Of a DNA stretch of 64,000 nucleotides, positions 52,351 through 64,000 are shown in pieces. The notes under the pieces are model-generated. The model was given only the letters and a program-made list of their open reading frames with translations. It had not been told where the DNA came from and did not search any database. The stretch's first letter is position 1. Every line of letters begins with the position of its first letter. The DNA comes from Arthrobacter cupressi (lineage in GTDB: Bacteria > Actinomycetota > Actinomycetes > Actinomycetales > Micrococcaceae). The stretch spans positions 306,432 through 370,431 of the forward strand of contig NZ_FNEI01000003.1 of the NCBI RefSeq assembly GCF_900099975.1, given 5' to 3'. The translations under genes were made by a program, and so were the position numbers.

Positions 52351-53156
52351 GCGAAACCACCAGCAAGTCCGCTGCCGCGATCGACCGCGCCAAGGCCGAG
52401 GGCCGTGCCGCCCTCATCGGGTACCTGCCCGCCGGCTACCCGGACGTGCAGGCCAGCATCGACGCCGGCATCGCCCTGGCCCGCAACGGAGCCGACCTCA
52501 TTGAGATCGGCATCCCGTACTCGGACCCCGTCATGGACGGCCCCGTCATCCAGGCGGCCACCACCGAAGCGATCGCCAACGGCTTCCGGGTGGCCAGCGT
52601 GTTCGACGTCGTTGCCGGCATCACCGCAGTCACCGACGCCGCGGTGCTGGTCATGACCTACTGGAACCCCGTCATGCGCATGGGCGTGGACGAGTTCTCC
52701 CGCCGCCTCGCAGAAGCCGGGGGAGCGGGCCTCATCACGCCCGACCTCATCCCCGACGAGGCGGCCGAATGGTTCGAGGCCTCGGACAAGTACGGCCTCG
52801 ACCGCGTCTTCCTCGTGGCCCCGTCCTCCACGCCCGAACGCCTGGAAATGACCGTCAAGGCCAGCCGCGGCTTCGTCTACGCGGTCTCCATCATGGGCAT
52901 CACCGGCACCCGGCAGGCCGTCAGCGGCAGCGCCGAAAAGCTCGTGGCCGACACCCACGCCGCCGGTGCCGAACGCGTCTGCGTCGGTCTCGGTGTCTCC
53001 ACCCGCGAACACGTCCGTGAGATCGCGGCGTACGCGGATGGCGTGATCGTCGGAAGCGCCCTGGTCGCGGCCGTCCGCGACGGCGGCGTGGACGCCGTCG
53101 GGAAGCTCACCAAGGACCTCAGCGCCGGCCTGCACAGGGAAACCGCGCAGGCCTAG
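52347..53156 (+). CDS. trpA: Tryptophan synthase alpha chain
   Basis: Cleaves indole-3-glycerol phosphate to indole and channels it to TrpB. The 269-residue barrel shows [37 protein letters not shown] with the catalytic glutamate and aspartate, [31 protein letters not shown] and [13 protein letters not shown]. The ATG overlaps the trpB stop by 4 bases, which keeps the two subunits in step. Confidence 0.97.
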   Translation: MSETTSKSAAAIDRAKAEGRAALIGYLPAGYPDVQASIDAGIALARNGADLIEIGIPYSDPVMDGPVIQAATTEAIANGFRVASVFDVVAGITAVTDAAVLVMTYWNPVMRMGVDEFSRRLAEAGGAGLITPDLIPDEAAEWFEASDKYGLDRVFLVAPSSTPERLEMTVKASRGFVYAVSIMGITGTRQAVSGSAEKLVADTHAAGAERVCVGLGVSTREHVREIAAYADGVIVGSALVAAVRDGGVDAVGKLTKDLSAGLHRETAQA

Positions 53157-53202
53157 CCCGCCAGTATCGAGCGCAGCCTCAGGAAAAGGACAACTTAACC
53201 AC

Positions 53203-54333
53203 ATGCAGAGTCTCCTCCACGCAGCAGCAGCCCCACTGAGCATTCCCAGCCCGGGCTGGTCCGGATTCGACATCCCGCTGCCGTGGGGGACTCTGCGCAT
53301 CCATGCCTACGCGCTGTGCATCCTGCTCGGTATCGTCGTGGGCCTGTGGCTCACCTCGGTGCGCTGGAGGCGCCGGGGCGCTCCCGAGGGCAGCCTGTGG
53401 GATATCGCCATCTGGGCCATTCCCTTCGGCATCATCGGCGGCCGCCTGTACCACGTGTTCTCCTCGCCGGACGCCTACTTCGGTCCCGGCTTCGACGGCA
53501 CCGGCGACCTGAGCCTGATCCCGCAGGTCTGGCGCGGCGGCCTCGGCATCTGGGGCGCGGTGGTGCTCGGCGCCGTTGGTGCCTGGATCGGCTGCCGCCG
53601 GCTCGGCCTCAAGCTCACCGCTTTCCTGGACGCTGCCGCCCCGGGGCTGCTGCTGGCCCAGGCCATCGGGCGCTGGGGCAACTGGTTCAACCAGGAACTC
53701 TTCGGCGGGCCCACCACCCTGCCCTGGGGCCTGCAGATCGATCCCGCCAACCCGAACTTCCCGGCCGGGCTGCCAGCCGACACCCTGTTCCACCCGACGT
53801 TCCTGTACGAATCGCTCTGGAACCTGGCCGGCGTCGGAATCCTCCTGCTGCTGGACCGCCGCTTCCACTTCCGCCGCGGCCGGCTGTTCTGGCTGTACGC
53901 GATGTACTACACGCTCGGCAGGGTCTGGATCGAAGCCCTGAGGATTGACGACGCCGAGCAAATCACCCTGTTCGGGATCACCACGCGGCTGAACGTCTGG
54001 ACCAGCATCGTGGTCTTCCTCGCGGCTCTCATTGTCTTCATCCTCCTTGGAATCCGCGCCCCGAAGACCCCGGATTCGGTGTACTTGAAGGGCCACGGAC
54101 CGGACCGCGACGTGACCACCCTCACCGGTCACAACCTGGACAGTTCTGTCTCAGATAGCGGTTCGCGTGGTAATCTCCCGGAGAAGAACAGTGATCTGAC
54201 CCACCCCTCGGCGCCCTCGGACGCGGACGGGAAAACCCCCTCGGACACCGCTCCGGAGGCCGCACAGCAGCCCGCAGGACGCACGGGGGAGGCCGGGTCC
54301 GAATCCGGGCCGGACGCAGGCAGGAGCACCTAG
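53203..54333 (+). CDS. lgt: Prolipoprotein diacylglyceryl transferase
   Basis: Adds diacylglycerol to the lipobox cysteine of prelipoproteins in the membrane. The 376-residue protein has about seven membrane segments, IHAYALCILLGIVVGLW, the arginine region IIGGRLYHVFSS, and the signature LAQAIGRWGNWFNQELFGG. A late RVWIEALRIDDAE helix carries the second conserved arginine. A hydrophilic tail of about 95 residues after IRAPKTPD is Ser/Asp/Pro-rich and probably disordered; similar tails occur in actinobacterial Lgt. It directly follows trpA, a conserved arrangement. Confidence 0.95.
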   Translation: MQSLLHAAAAPLSIPSPGWSGFDIPLPWGTLRIHAYALCILLGIVVGLWLTSVRWRRRGAPEGSLWDIAIWAIPFGIIGGRLYHVFSSPDAYFGPGFDGTGDLSLIPQVWRGGLGIWGAVVLGAVGAWIGCRRLGLKLTAFLDAAAPGLLLAQAIGRWGNWFNQELFGGPTTLPWGLQIDPANPNFPAGLPADTLFHPTFLYESLWNLAGVGILLLLDRRFHFRRGRLFWLYAMYYTLGRVWIEALRIDDAEQITLFGITTRLNVWTSIVVFLAALIVFILLGIRAPKTPDSVYLKGHGPDRDVTTLTGHNLDSSVSDSGSRGNLPEKNSDLTHPSAPSDADGKTPSDTAPEAAQQPAGRTGEAGSESGPDAGRST

Positions 54334-54488
54334 CCGGCGTCCCGGCCCTGGGGCACCGGGCTACCGCCAAGAACCCCCGCCACAGCGTCGTGGCACCTTC
54401 GTGACAACCGGGCAGCATACGATCGCCGCCAGGGTCAAAAACGGGCTGGAGCCGTACGTAACTCTTCGCTGCGCATCGGCGGCTGGCC

Positions 54489-54494
54489 TACAAT
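54489..54494 (+). promoter_or_regulatory. -10 box TACAAT upstream of gltB
   Basis: TACAAT lies 98 bases before the gltB ATG, giving a leader of about 90 bases. The 260-base gap between lgt and gltB holds no gene; a further TANNNT is absent close to the start, so this leader is the clearest candidate. Confidence 0.4.
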
Positions 54495-54592
54495 TTCAGT
54501 AATTCAGCGCTTTGTTGTGCCCGTCACACGGCAGACAAGGTGGGGCCAACGTTGTCCCTTCCATTCGCACGATCTCGAGGAAGGACGTCTTC

Positions 54593-57500
54593 ATGACCCG
54601 TCTTCACCGCCCAAGCCAAGCCGGAACGGTTGAACCGCAGGGAGCCATCTCTCCCTTCAAGCGTTTCGCGGCGCTTCCGGAGGCCCAAGGCCTGTACAAC
54701 CCGGAGCAGGAGAAGGACGCCTGCGGCCTGGCAATCATCGCCACGCTGCGCGGAGAGCCCGGCTACGACATTGTGGACGCGGCCCTGACCGCCCTGCGCA
54801 ACCTCGAACACCGCGGCGCCGTCGGCGCCGACGAAGGAACCGGCGACGGCGCCGGCCTGCTGATGCAGATTCCGGATGAGTTCTTCCGCGCCGTCACCGA
54901 GTTTGAACTCCCCGCCGCCGGCCAGTATGTGGTCGGCACCGCGTTCCTGCCCGCAGAAGGGCGCGAGGCCGACACCGCCAAGGCCGGCATCGAAGGCCTC
55001 GCCGCAGACGAAGGCCTGACCGTCCTCGGCTGGCGCGAGGTTCCCGTCGTCGCCGACCTTGTCGGCGCCATGGCCCGCGCCTGCATGCCGTACTTCGCCC
55101 AGCCGTTCTTCGCCTCCGCCACCGGCGAGACCCTGGACCGCAACGAACTGGACTCCCGCGCCTGGCGCATCCGCAAGCGCGCGCAGAACAAGTTCGGCGT
55201 GTACTTCCCGTCCCTGTCCTCACGCACCATCGTGTACAAGGGCATGCTGACCACCGCGCAGCTGGAGCCCTTCTACCCGGATCTGTCGGACAAGCGCTTC
55301 AAGACCAAGCTGGCAATCGTCCACTCGCGTTTCTCCACGAACACCTTCCCGTCCTGGCCGCTCGCCCAGCCGTTCCGCACCATCGCCCACAACGGTGAAA
55401 TCAACACCGTCAAGGGCAACCGGAACTGGATGCGCGCCCGCCAGTCGCAGCTGGCCAACCCGCTGCTGGGCGATTCCCCGGAAGAGCTGTACCCGATCTG
55501 CACCCCCGGCGCTTCCGACTCCGCATCCTTCGACGAGGTGGCCGAGTTGCTGTGGCTCTCCGGCCGCCCGATCACGCACTCGATCATGATGATGATCCCG
55601 GAGGCCTGGGAAAACCACGCCACCATGGATCCGGCACGCCGTGCCTTCTACGAGTACCACTCGCTGCTCATGGAGCCGTGGGACGGTCCCGCCGCCGTGT
55701 CCTTCACGGACGGCAACCTGGTTGGCGCCACCCTGGACCGCAACGGCCTGCGCCCCGGACGCTACTGGATCACCGAAGACGGCCTGATCGTCTTCGCCTC
55801 CGAGGTTGGCGTGATCGACGTCGAGCCGTCCAACGTGGTCAAGAAAGGCCGCGTCTCCCCGGGCAAGATGTTCCTGGTGGACACCGAGGCCGGCCGCATC
55901 ATCGACGACGCCGAGGTCAAGGCCGAGGTCGCCGCCGCCAACCCGTGGGCCGAATGGCTCAAGGACAACCTGATCGACCTCAACGACCTTCCCGAGCGCG
56001 AGCACGTGCTGCACACGGCCGCGTCCGTGAACATCCGCCAGCGCACCTTCGGCTACACCACCGAAGAGCTGAAGATCCTCCTCGGCCCGATGGCCCGCAC
56101 CGGCGCCGAGCCGCTCGGCGCCATGGGCTCGGACACCCCGGTGGCCGTCCTGTCCAAGCGCCCGCGCCTGCTCTTCGACTACTTCGTGCAGTCCTTCGCG
56201 CAGGTCACCAACCCGCCGCTGGACGCCATCCGCGAGGAACTGGTCACCTCCCTCAAGTGCGCGATCGGTCCGAACGGCAACCTGCTCGACGTCGGACAGG
56301 TCCGCCAGCCGCAGGTGTCCCTGCCGTTCCCGGTGATCAACAACGACCAGCTCGCCAAGATCGCGAACATCGAAAACGCCGACGGCGACAAGATCGCTAT
56401 GAAGGTCCGCGGCCTCTACCGCCCCGAGGGTGGCGAAGCGGCCCTGCGTGCCCGCCTCACCGAGATCTGCGAGCAGGTTTCCGGCGCCATCAACCGCGGT
56501 GTGCAGTACATCGTCCTCTCGGACCGTGACTCCAACGCGCAGTGGGCGCCCATCCCGTCGCTGCTGCTGGTCAGCGCCGTGCACCACCACCTGCTGCGCA
56601 GCGCCAACCGGACCAAGACCGCCCTCGTGGTCGAAGCCGGCGACGTCCGCGAAACGCACCACGTCGCCGTCCTGGTTGGCTACGGCGCCTCGGCCGTGAA
56701 CCCGTACCTGGCCATGGAATCCGTGGAGCAGCTCATCAGCACCGGTGAAGTTGTGGGAGTCACCCCCGAGGACGGCGTCTACAACCTGATCAAGGGCCTC
56801 GGCAAGGGCGTCCTGAAGATCATGTCCAAGATGGGCATCTCCACCGTGGCCTCCTACACGGGTGCCCAGACCTTCGAGGCCCTGGGCCTGTCCCAGGAAC
56901 TCGTGGATGAATTCTTCTCCGGCACGCACTCCCAGCTGGGCGGCGTGGGCCTGGACGTCATCGCCGCCGAAGTGTCGGCACGCCACCAGATGGCCTACCC
57001 GGAAGGCGGCATCGAGCAGCCGCACCGCCCGCTGCTCGGCGGCGGCGAGTACCAGTGGCGCCGCGACGGCGAACCGCACCTTTTCAACCCGGAGACGGTG
57101 TTCCGCCTGCAGCACGCCACCCGTGAGCGCCGCTACGACATCTTCAAGTCCTACACCCAGGGCATCGATGACCAGTCGAAGAACCTGATGACACTGCGCG
57201 GCCTGCTCAAGTTCAAGGACGGCCTTCGCCAGCCGGTGCCGCTTGAGGAAGTCGAGCCGGTCTCCAGCATCGTCAAGCGCTTCTCCACCGGTGCGATGAG
57301 CTACGGCTCCATCTCCAAGGAAGCCCACGAAACCCTTGCCATTGCCATGAACCGCCTGGGCGCCAAGTCCAACACCGGCGAAGGCGGCGAGGACGTGGAG
57401 CGCCTGCTGGACCCGGAGCGCCGCTCAGCCATCAAGCAGATCGCGTCCGGCCGTTTCGGCGTGACCAGCCTGTACCTGACGAACGCCGAGGACATCCAGA

Positions 57501-59198
57501 TCAAGATGGCCCAGGGCGCCAAGCCCGGCGAAGGCGGCCAGCTCATGGCCCAGAAGGTGTACCCCTGGGTTGCCCGCACGCGTCACTCGACTCCCGGCGT
57601 CGGGTTGATTTCCCCGCCCCCGCACCACGACATCTACTCGATCGAGGACCTCGCGCAGCTCATCTACGATGCCAAGCGCGCGAACCCGTCGGCGCGTGTC
57701 CACGTGAAGCTGGTCTCGGAGGTCGGCATCGGCACGGTGGCGTCCGGCGTGACCAAGGCGAAGGCCGACGTCGTGCTGGTCTCCGGCCACGACGGCGGAA
57801 CCGGCGCCTCGCCGCTGAACTCGCTCAAGCACGCGGGTGTCCCGTGGGAGCTCGGCCTCGCCGAGACCCAGCAGACCCTGATGCTCAACGGCCTGCGCGA
57901 CCGCGTGGTGGTGCAGGTGGACGGGCAGCTCAAGACCGGCCGCGACGTCGTCATCGCCGCCCTGCTGGGCGCCGAGGAGTACGGCTTCGCCACCGCTCCG
58001 CTGGTTGTTTCCGGCTGCATCATGATGCGCGTCTGCCACCTGGACACCTGCCCGGTGGGCGTCGCCACGCAGAACCCCGAGCTGCGCTCCCGCTTCACCG
58101 GCAAGCCCGAATTCGTGGTCAACTTCTTCGAATTCCTTGCCGAAGAAGTGCGCGAGCTGCTCGCCGAACTGGGCTTCCGCAGCCTGGAGGAGGCCATCGG
58201 CCACGCCGAAGTGCTCGACTCCCGCGACGCGATCGACCACTGGAAGGCCGACGGACTGGACCTCGATCCGATCCTGCACGGCCTCGAGTTCGACGACGAC
58301 GTTCCGCTGCGCAACCTGACCGGCCAGAACCACGAGCTGGACAAGCACTTCGACCAGCGGCTCATCACCATGGCCGCCGAGGCGCTCAGCGACCGTTCGC
58401 CGGTGAGGATTTCCCTCGACGTCATCAACACCGACCGCTCCGTGGGCACGATGCTCGGACACGTGGTGACCAAGACCTTCGGCACCGACGTGCTGGCCAC
58501 GGACACCATCGACATCACGCTCAACGGCACCGCCGGCCAGTCGCTGGGCGCCTTCCTGCCCGCAGGCATCACCCTGCGCATGTACGGCGACTCCAACGAC
58601 TACGTCGGCAAGGGTCTCTCCGGCGGCCGGATCATCGTCCGTCCGGACCGCAACAATGTGTTCCAGGCCGAACGCAACGTCATCGCCGGCAACGTGATCG
58701 GCTACGGTGCCACGAGCGGTGAGCTGTTCCTCCGCGGCCAGGTGGGCGAACGCTTCCTGGTCCGCAACTCCGGTGCCACCGCCGTCGTCGAAGGTATCGG
58801 CGACCACGGCTGTGAGTACATGACCGGTGGCCAGACCCTGATCATCGGCCGCACCGGCCGCAACTTCGGCGCCGGCATGTCCGGCGGCACCGCCTATGTG
58901 CTGGACCTGCAGCCCGCACGCGTCAACAAGGAAGCCCTGGACTCGGGCGAGCTCCAGCTCCTTGAACTCGACGCCGAGGACCGTGACATCGTGCACGGCC
59001 TGCTGGTCAAGCACCTGGAGGAAACCGAATCTGTCCTGGCCGGCCGCCTGCTCGAAAACTTCGACGACACGGCCGCCCGCATCACCAAGGTGCTGCCGCG
59101 CGACTACGCGGCAGTCCTGCAGACCCGTCTCTCCGCCATCGAAGAGGGCCTCGACCCCGACGGCGAAGAAGTTTGGTCCCGAATTCTGGAGGTAACCG

Positions 59199-59206
<8 letters not shown>
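54593..59206 (+). CDS. gltB: Glutamate synthase large subunit
   Basis: Transfers the amide nitrogen of glutamine to 2-oxoglutarate. The 1,537-residue precursor has an N-terminal glutaminase domain whose nucleophile C44 in [15 protein letters not shown] becomes residue 1 after removal of a 43-residue propeptide. Then comes a central domain, the FMN domain ([38 protein letters not shown]) and the iron-sulfur cysteines in [15 protein letters not shown], and a C-terminal beta-helix with [20 protein letters not shown] precedes the ATG. The gene overlaps gltD by 8 bases. Confidence 0.97.
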
Positions 59207-60656
<1,450 letters not shown>

Positions 60657-60696
60657 GTACCGCAAGTTCCCCATCCACATCCAGCAGCACAATTAC

Positions 60697-60702
60697 TAGG
60701 GT
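60697..60702 (+). promoter_or_regulatory. -10 box TAGGGT upstream of pyk
   Basis: TAGGGT, 6 bases, then the ATG at 60709. The following AGGTAT is also purine-rich, so a weak ribosome-binding site cannot be excluded. Suggests pyk can be transcribed apart from gltBD. Confidence 0.4.
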
Positions 60703-60708
60703 AGGTAT

Positions 60709-62208
60709 ATGAGACGCGCGAAAATTGTGGCCACGTTCGGGCCGGCCATCTCCAGCTTCGACAACACCCTCGCGGTGCTCGAGGCCGGCGTGGATGTCGC
60801 CCGCATGAACATGAGCCACGGCGACTACTCCGTTCACGACAACACTTACGAGAACGTCCGCAAGGCCTCCGCCCAGTTGCACAAACCGGTCGCCATCATG
60901 GCCGACCTGCAGGGACCGAAGATCCGCCTGGGCCGTTTCGTCGAGGGCCCGCACGCCCTCGACGTCGGCGACACCTTCACCATCACCACCGAAGACGTCC
61001 CCGGCACCAAGGAGATCTGCTCCACCACGCTCAAGAGCCTCACCGAAGACGTCAAGGTGGGGGACACCCTTCTGATCGACGACGGCAAGGTGTCCCTGCG
61101 TGCGACCGCGGTTGACGACGTCAAGGTCGTCGCCACCGTCACCGTCGGCGGCATGGTGTCCAACAACAAGGGCATCAACCTGCCCGGCGTCGCCGTCAAC
61201 GTCCCCGCATTGAGCGAAAAGGACGAGGACGACCTCCGCTGGGCCATCAAGCGCGGCGTGGACCTCGTGGCGCTCTCCTTCGTCCGCGACGCGGCCGACA
61301 TCAAGCGCGTGCACGAGATCATGGACGAAGAAGGCCGCCGCGTTCCGGTGATCGCAAAGATCGAAAAGCCGCAGGCCGTGGACCAGCTCCACGAGATCAT
61401 CGACGCGTTCGACGCGATCATGGTGGCCCGTGGCGACCTCGGCGTCGAGCTGCCGCTCGAGGAGGTTCCGATCGTCCAGAAGCGCGCCATCGAACTGGCC
61501 CGCCGCTGGGCCAAGCCGGTCATCGTGGCCACCCAGGTCCTCGAATCTATGATCGACAACCCGCGCCCCACCCGCGCCGAGGCGTCCGACTGCGCCAACG
61601 CCGTCCTCGACGGCGCCGACGCCGTCATGCTTTCCGGCGAAACCTCCGTCGGCAAGTACCCGATCGAAACCGTCAAGACCATGGCGCGGATCATCGAGTC
61701 CACCGAAGAACACGGCCTGGAGCGCGTGCCCCCGCTGGGCACCAAGCCCAAGACCCGCGGTGGCGCCATCACCCGTGCCGCCGTCGAAATCGCCGACCAG
61801 CTGGAAGCGAAGTACATCTGTACCTTCACCCAGTCCGGCGACTCGGCACGCCGCCTGTCCCGCCTGCGCCCGATCAAGCCGGTCTTCGCCTTCACCCCGG
61901 TGGAGCACGTCTGGAACCAGCTGGCCCTCACCTGGGGCATCCAGCCGGTGCTGGTCTCCACCGTGGACCATACGGACGCCATGACCGCCCAGGTCGACCG
62001 CAGCCTCCTGGACATGAAGCTCGTCGACAACGGCGACCTCGTGGTCATCGCCGCCGGTTCGCCTCCCGGACAGGCCGGCTCCACCAACTCCCTGAAGGTC
62101 CACAAGGTGGGCGACCTCGCCGACACCTCCAAGGCCAGCGCGGAGCGCAAGGAAAAGCTCGGCCCGTGGCCGGAAAAGAAGAAGAGGAAGGCGGCCGCGA
62201 AGGCCTGA
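60709..62208 (+). CDS. pyk: Pyruvate kinase
   Basis: Last step of glycolysis, phosphoenolpyruvate plus ADP to pyruvate plus ATP. The 499-residue product has RRAKIVATFGPAISS, VARMNMSHGDY, IMADLQGPKIRLG, the catalytic lysine in IAKIEKPQAVD, IMVARGDLGVELPLEEV and TRAEASDCANAVLDG. An ordinary length and domain order; the C-terminus is lysine-rich (KKRKAAAKA). The ATG directly follows the TAGGGT box. Two strong hairpins follow. Confidence 0.97.
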   Translation: MRRAKIVATFGPAISSFDNTLAVLEAGVDVARMNMSHGDYSVHDNTYENVRKASAQLHKPVAIMADLQGPKIRLGRFVEGPHALDVGDTFTITTEDVPGTKEICSTTLKSLTEDVKVGDTLLIDDGKVSLRATAVDDVKVVATVTVGGMVSNNKGINLPGVAVNVPALSEKDEDDLRWAIKRGVDLVALSFVRDAADIKRVHEIMDEEGRRVPVIAKIEKPQAVDQLHEIIDAFDAIMVARGDLGVELPLEEVPIVQKRAIELARRWAKPVIVATQVLESMIDNPRPTRAEASDCANAVLDGADAVMLSGETSVGKYPIETVKTMARIIESTEEHGLERVPPLGTKPKTRGGAITRAAVEIADQLEAKYICTFTQSGDSARRLSRLRPIKPVFAFTPVEHVWNQLALTWGIQPVLVSTVDHTDAMTAQVDRSLLDMKLVDNGDLVVIAAGSPPGQAGSTNSLKVHKVGDLADTSKASAERKEKLGPWPEKKKRKAAAKA

Positions 62209-62220
62209 TCCTCACCTTCG

Positions 62221-62266
62221 ACAGCAAAGGAGGCTCCCGCCGAACGGCGAGAGCCTCCTTTGCTGT
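62221..62266 (+). terminator. Terminator of pyk
   Basis: Perfect 16-bp stem ACAGCAAAGGAGGCTC (62221-62236) with 62251-62266, 14-base loop, starting 12 bases past the pyk stop. The right arm carries the CTTTGCTGT run. Confidence 0.85.
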
Positions 62267-62277
62267 CTCGTGCTCAA

Positions 62278-62330
62278 GTACGACGGCGGTCGGTGCGGGA
62301 TGCGAAAAAGGCGCCCGGCCGCCGTCGTAC
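62278..62330. terminator. Second hairpin between pyk and pdtaR
   Basis: GTACGACGGCGG (62278-62289) pairs exactly with 62319-62330 around a 29-base loop. It overlaps and excludes the pdtaR terminator stem, so only one can form on a given strand. Its stem shares ACGACGG with the hairpins after acnA and hisF. Confidence 0.5.
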
Positions 62331-62345
62331 GGCTCCCGGACGCCT
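62305..62345 (-). terminator. Rho-independent terminator of pdtaR
   Basis: On the minus strand AGGCGTCCGG pairs with CCGGGCGCCT (one G-T pair) and is followed by TTTTT. It begins 16 bases after the pdtaR stop. Confidence 0.75.
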
Positions 62346-62361
62346 CTTTGCGGCGTGACGC

Positions 62362-62967
62362 TTAGTTGACCTGGTTGATGATGGTCTCGGCCACTTCGCG
62401 CATGCTCAGGCGGCGGTCCATGGAAGTCTTCTGGATCCAGCGGAAGGCTTCCGGTTCGGTCAGGCCCATCTTGGTGGTCAGCAGGCTCTTGGCGCGCTCC
62501 ACGAGCTTGCGGGTGGCGAACTGCTCCTGGAGGTCGGACACTTCGCTCTCGAGCGCCTTGATCTCCTCGTGGCGGGAGAGGGCGATTTCGATCGCGGGGA
62601 TGAGGTCGGCCGGGGTGAAGGGCTTGACGACGTACGCCATGGCGCCGGCGTCGCGGGCACGCTCCACCAGTTCCTTCTGGCTGAAGGCGGTCAGCAGCAC
62701 CACGGGGGCGATGCGGGCCTTGACGATCTTTTCGGCGGCGGAGATGCCATCCATGACGGGCATCTTGACGTCCATCAGCACGAGGTCGGGCGTGAGCTCC
62801 TCGGCCAGTTCCACGGCCTTCTCGCCGTTGTCCGCTTCTCCGACGACGTCGAAGCCTTCGCCCTTCAGGATTTCGATGATGTCGAGGCGGATGAGGGTCT
62901 CGTCTTCTGCGACCACAACGCGGCGGGCAGGCTGGGAAGCGGGCTTGGATTCCGTCTGTTCTGACAC
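62362..62967 (-). CDS. pdtaR: ANTAR-domain response regulator (PdtaR-like)
   Basis: A 201-residue antiterminator-type response regulator. The receiver shows RRVVVAEDETLIRLDIIEIL, the phospho-acceptor aspartate in LVLMDVKMPVMDG, LLTAFSQ and YVVKPFTPADLI with the conserved lysine. A coiled-coil linker (IKALESEVSDLQEQFATR) leads to the RNA-binding ANTAR domain: LVERAKSLLTTKMGLTEPEAFRWIQ. This is the arrangement of mycobacterial PdtaR (Rv1626), which binds RNA and is phosphorylated by PdtaS. No PdtaS gene is in the window. The GTG start follows AAGGAG. Confidence 0.93.
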   Translation of the reverse strand: MSEQTESKPASQPARRVVVAEDETLIRLDIIEILKGEGFDVVGEADNGEKAVELAEELTPDLVLMDVKMPVMDGISAAEKIVKARIAPVVLLTAFSQKELVERARDAGAMAYVVKPFTPADLIPAIEIALSRHEEIKALESEVSDLQEQFATRKLVERAKSLLTTKMGLTEPEAFRWIQKTSMDRRLSMREVAETIINQVN

Positions 62968-63143
62968 AGGATCTCCTTGGAGGGGTAGGCGGGTTCTCCA
63001 CCATCTTAGTTGCCCCGGTTCGTGCGTATGATTTATTGCTCGGCCGGGTCGGTTCTGAGATTCAGACTATCTGCATGTAGAGTAGTTTCGCGCACTCCAG
63101 CAGGAGCGGATGTTTTCCGGTGGTTTCTTGTTGGGTGTTCCGC

Positions 63144-63225
63144 GCCCGAGTGGCGGAATTGGCAGACGCGCCGCACTCAAAATGCGGTATCGAAAGGTGT
63201 GTGGGTTCGAGTCCCACCTCGGGCA
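63144..63225 (+). tRNA. tRNA-Leu (CAA)
   Basis: An 82-base class II cloverleaf: acceptor GCCCGAG/CTCGGGC, anticodon stem CCGCA/TGCGG around loop CTCAAAA (anticodon CAA), long variable arm TATCGAAAGGTGT, T-arm GTGGGTTCGAGTCCCAC, A73. CCA is not encoded. Decodes UUG. Confidence 0.96.
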
Positions 63226-63227
63226 CA

Positions 63228-63260
63228 GCAAAACCCCTCGTCAGAGGGGTTTTCGCTTTT
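63228..63260 (+). terminator. Terminator of tRNA-Leu
   Basis: AAAACCCCTC (63230-63239) with GAGGGGTTTT (63244-63253), 4-base loop, ending in TTTT. Starts 3 bases past the tRNA. Confidence 0.9.
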
Positions 63261-63394
63261 AAGTGTGTACACAGCTGACAAGTGCCTCTGCTGATCGCCC
63301 CGGGGTGCTTGCCGCCGGGTCGGCCTTTTCGCCTCCAGCGGGTAAGCCAAGCGGCAGCCCCGCAGTCACCGCGGTCCGCGCTGCTCAGCACCGC

Positions 63395-64000
63395 TCACTT
63401 GGGCCGTTGTGTCAGCCATTCCTTAATGGTCCGGGCCTCCGGCAGGACCTCGCGCGTTGCCTGCGTACTCATGTCGAATTGTCCGGTCTGCAGCCATCGC
63501 CACATGGTGGTGAGGTCCTTTCCCACGAAGCGTTCAAACAGCTTCTCCGGCATCGGCACGCCACGGGGCTTTCGTCCGGTCTGTTCCTGCCATAGGGTGC
63601 GGCATTCGTCTATTGACTGCACGTCGGATGCCAAACCCAGCACCGCGCCGCTCCACCGTTCGGGGTCGGCGAACATTCGGGCGGCGATGGCACCCAGATC
63701 GTCAACGCACAGCCAGCCCACCGGCCGGGTCGGGCCCATCAGCTTTGGCATCAGGTGCCAGGTGGAAAACTGTGGGTAGTAACCTTGGTCCGTCATCAGT
63801 TCCATGAAAGCCATTGGCCGGAGCACGGTGAGCGGCAGTCCGAGTTCGCGAAAGCGCAGGGCTATGACCAGCTTCGAGTCCCAGGAGCCGACGCCTGTCG
63901 GCTGGTCGCTGACTCCTGCCGCCCCGTACACCACGTGGCGTATGCCCGCTTCAGCTGCAGTCTCCGCCACGTTGCTGCCTTGCCGGACTTCGGCGTCGAT
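63395..64000 (-). CDS. NmrA-like NAD(P)-binding protein (5' truncated)
   Basis: The frame stays open to the right edge of the window, so the N-terminal Rossmann motif is missing. The visible 201 residues match NmrA/atypical SDR proteins: HVVYGAAGVSDQPTG, KLVIALRFRELGLPLTVLRP, WLCVDDLGAIAARMFADPERW and VLGLASDVQSIDECR. It continues past a GTG at 63970 with QGSN-like residues, typical of the upstream NmrA segment. These proteins sense NAD(P) or reduce quinones; the role here is open. The 63261-63394 gap before it shows no gene. Confidence 0.82.
   Translation of the reverse strand: MDAEVRQGSNVAETAAEAGIRHVVYGAAGVSDQPTGVGSWDSKLVIALRFRELGLPLTVLRPMAFMELMTDQGYYPQFSTWHLMPKLMGPTRPVGWLCVDDLGAIAARMFADPERWSGAVLGLASDVQSIDECRTLWQEQTGRKPRGVPMPEKLFERFVGKDLTTMWRWLQTGQFDMSTQATREVLPEARTIKEWLTQRPK

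Overview
This window looks like a core chromosomal segment of a high-GC actinobacterium, most likely a Micrococcaceae member of the Arthrobacter/Pseudarthrobacter type. That assignment is an inference from gene content: FMN-riboswitch rib operon with pnuX at its head, trpE-Trp membrane protein-HGxxPAAW protein-trpC-trpB-trpA-lgt order, a DUF3000/RNase D pair, PdtaR and ZapE. GTG and TTG starts and 4-base ATGA/GTGA overlaps are frequent. I see no insertion sequence, prophage, integrase, CRISPR array or origin. Almost everything is housekeeping, so the unusual signals are regulatory or sit in small conserved families of unknown function.

Layout. 1-6.8 kb: tail of a TrmA-type RNA methyltransferase, acnA, then dxs overlapping a DUF402 gene and an unknown gene, followed by a small helix-hairpin-helix protein. 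7.1-12.4 kb: aldo/keto reductase, nucleoside hydrolase, and a complete ECF-type importer (S component, EcfT, fused double ATPase). 12.4-15.9 kb (minus strand): fadA-fadB beta-oxidation genes behind a perfect 16-bp palindrome. 16-19 kb: membrane protein plus a NarL-type two-component pair. 19-25.7 kb (minus strand): RNase D, DUF3000, threonine aldolase, SDR-DUF6421 and MsrB with an unknown gene. 25.8-33.4 kb: alpha/beta hydrolase, YbaK, SufE, rhodanese, ZapE, BenE, an MT0933-like small protein and an amino-acid permease.

33.6-34.6 kb is a tRNA cluster: Gly-Cys-Val-Gly-Gly on the minus strand and a divergent Val-CAC gene on the plus strand. 34.7-39.4 kb: PD-(D/E)XK nuclease-like gene, then def-fmt-rsmB-rpe. 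39.5-44.1 kb: FMN riboswitch and pnuX-ribD-ribE-ribB-ribA-ribH. 44.2-47.5 kb: hisE-hisG-hisF, a DinB-like gene and hisI. 47.5-54.3 kb: trpE, two small membrane proteins, trpC-trpB-trpA and lgt. 54.6-62.2 kb: gltB-gltD and pyk. 62.3-64 kb: pdtaR, tRNA-Leu(CAA) and a partial NmrA-like gene.

How it fits together. Aconitase and pyruvate kinase serve central carbon flow. GltBD supplies glutamate nitrogen to the his and trp branches. Rpe sits upstream of the rib operon, whose two precursors are ribulose-5-phosphate and GTP. Def/Fmt/RsmB belong to translation. The most distinctive signals are: an EcfA fusion whose motif losses predict one intact and one degenerate ATP site; a recurrent TANNNT box 6-8 nt before start codons, which implies leaderless transcripts and fixes several starts; candidate iron-box, TetR-type and CRP-like operators upstream of acnA, fadA and the permease; and a zinc-protease-like motif arrangement in the DUF6421 protein.
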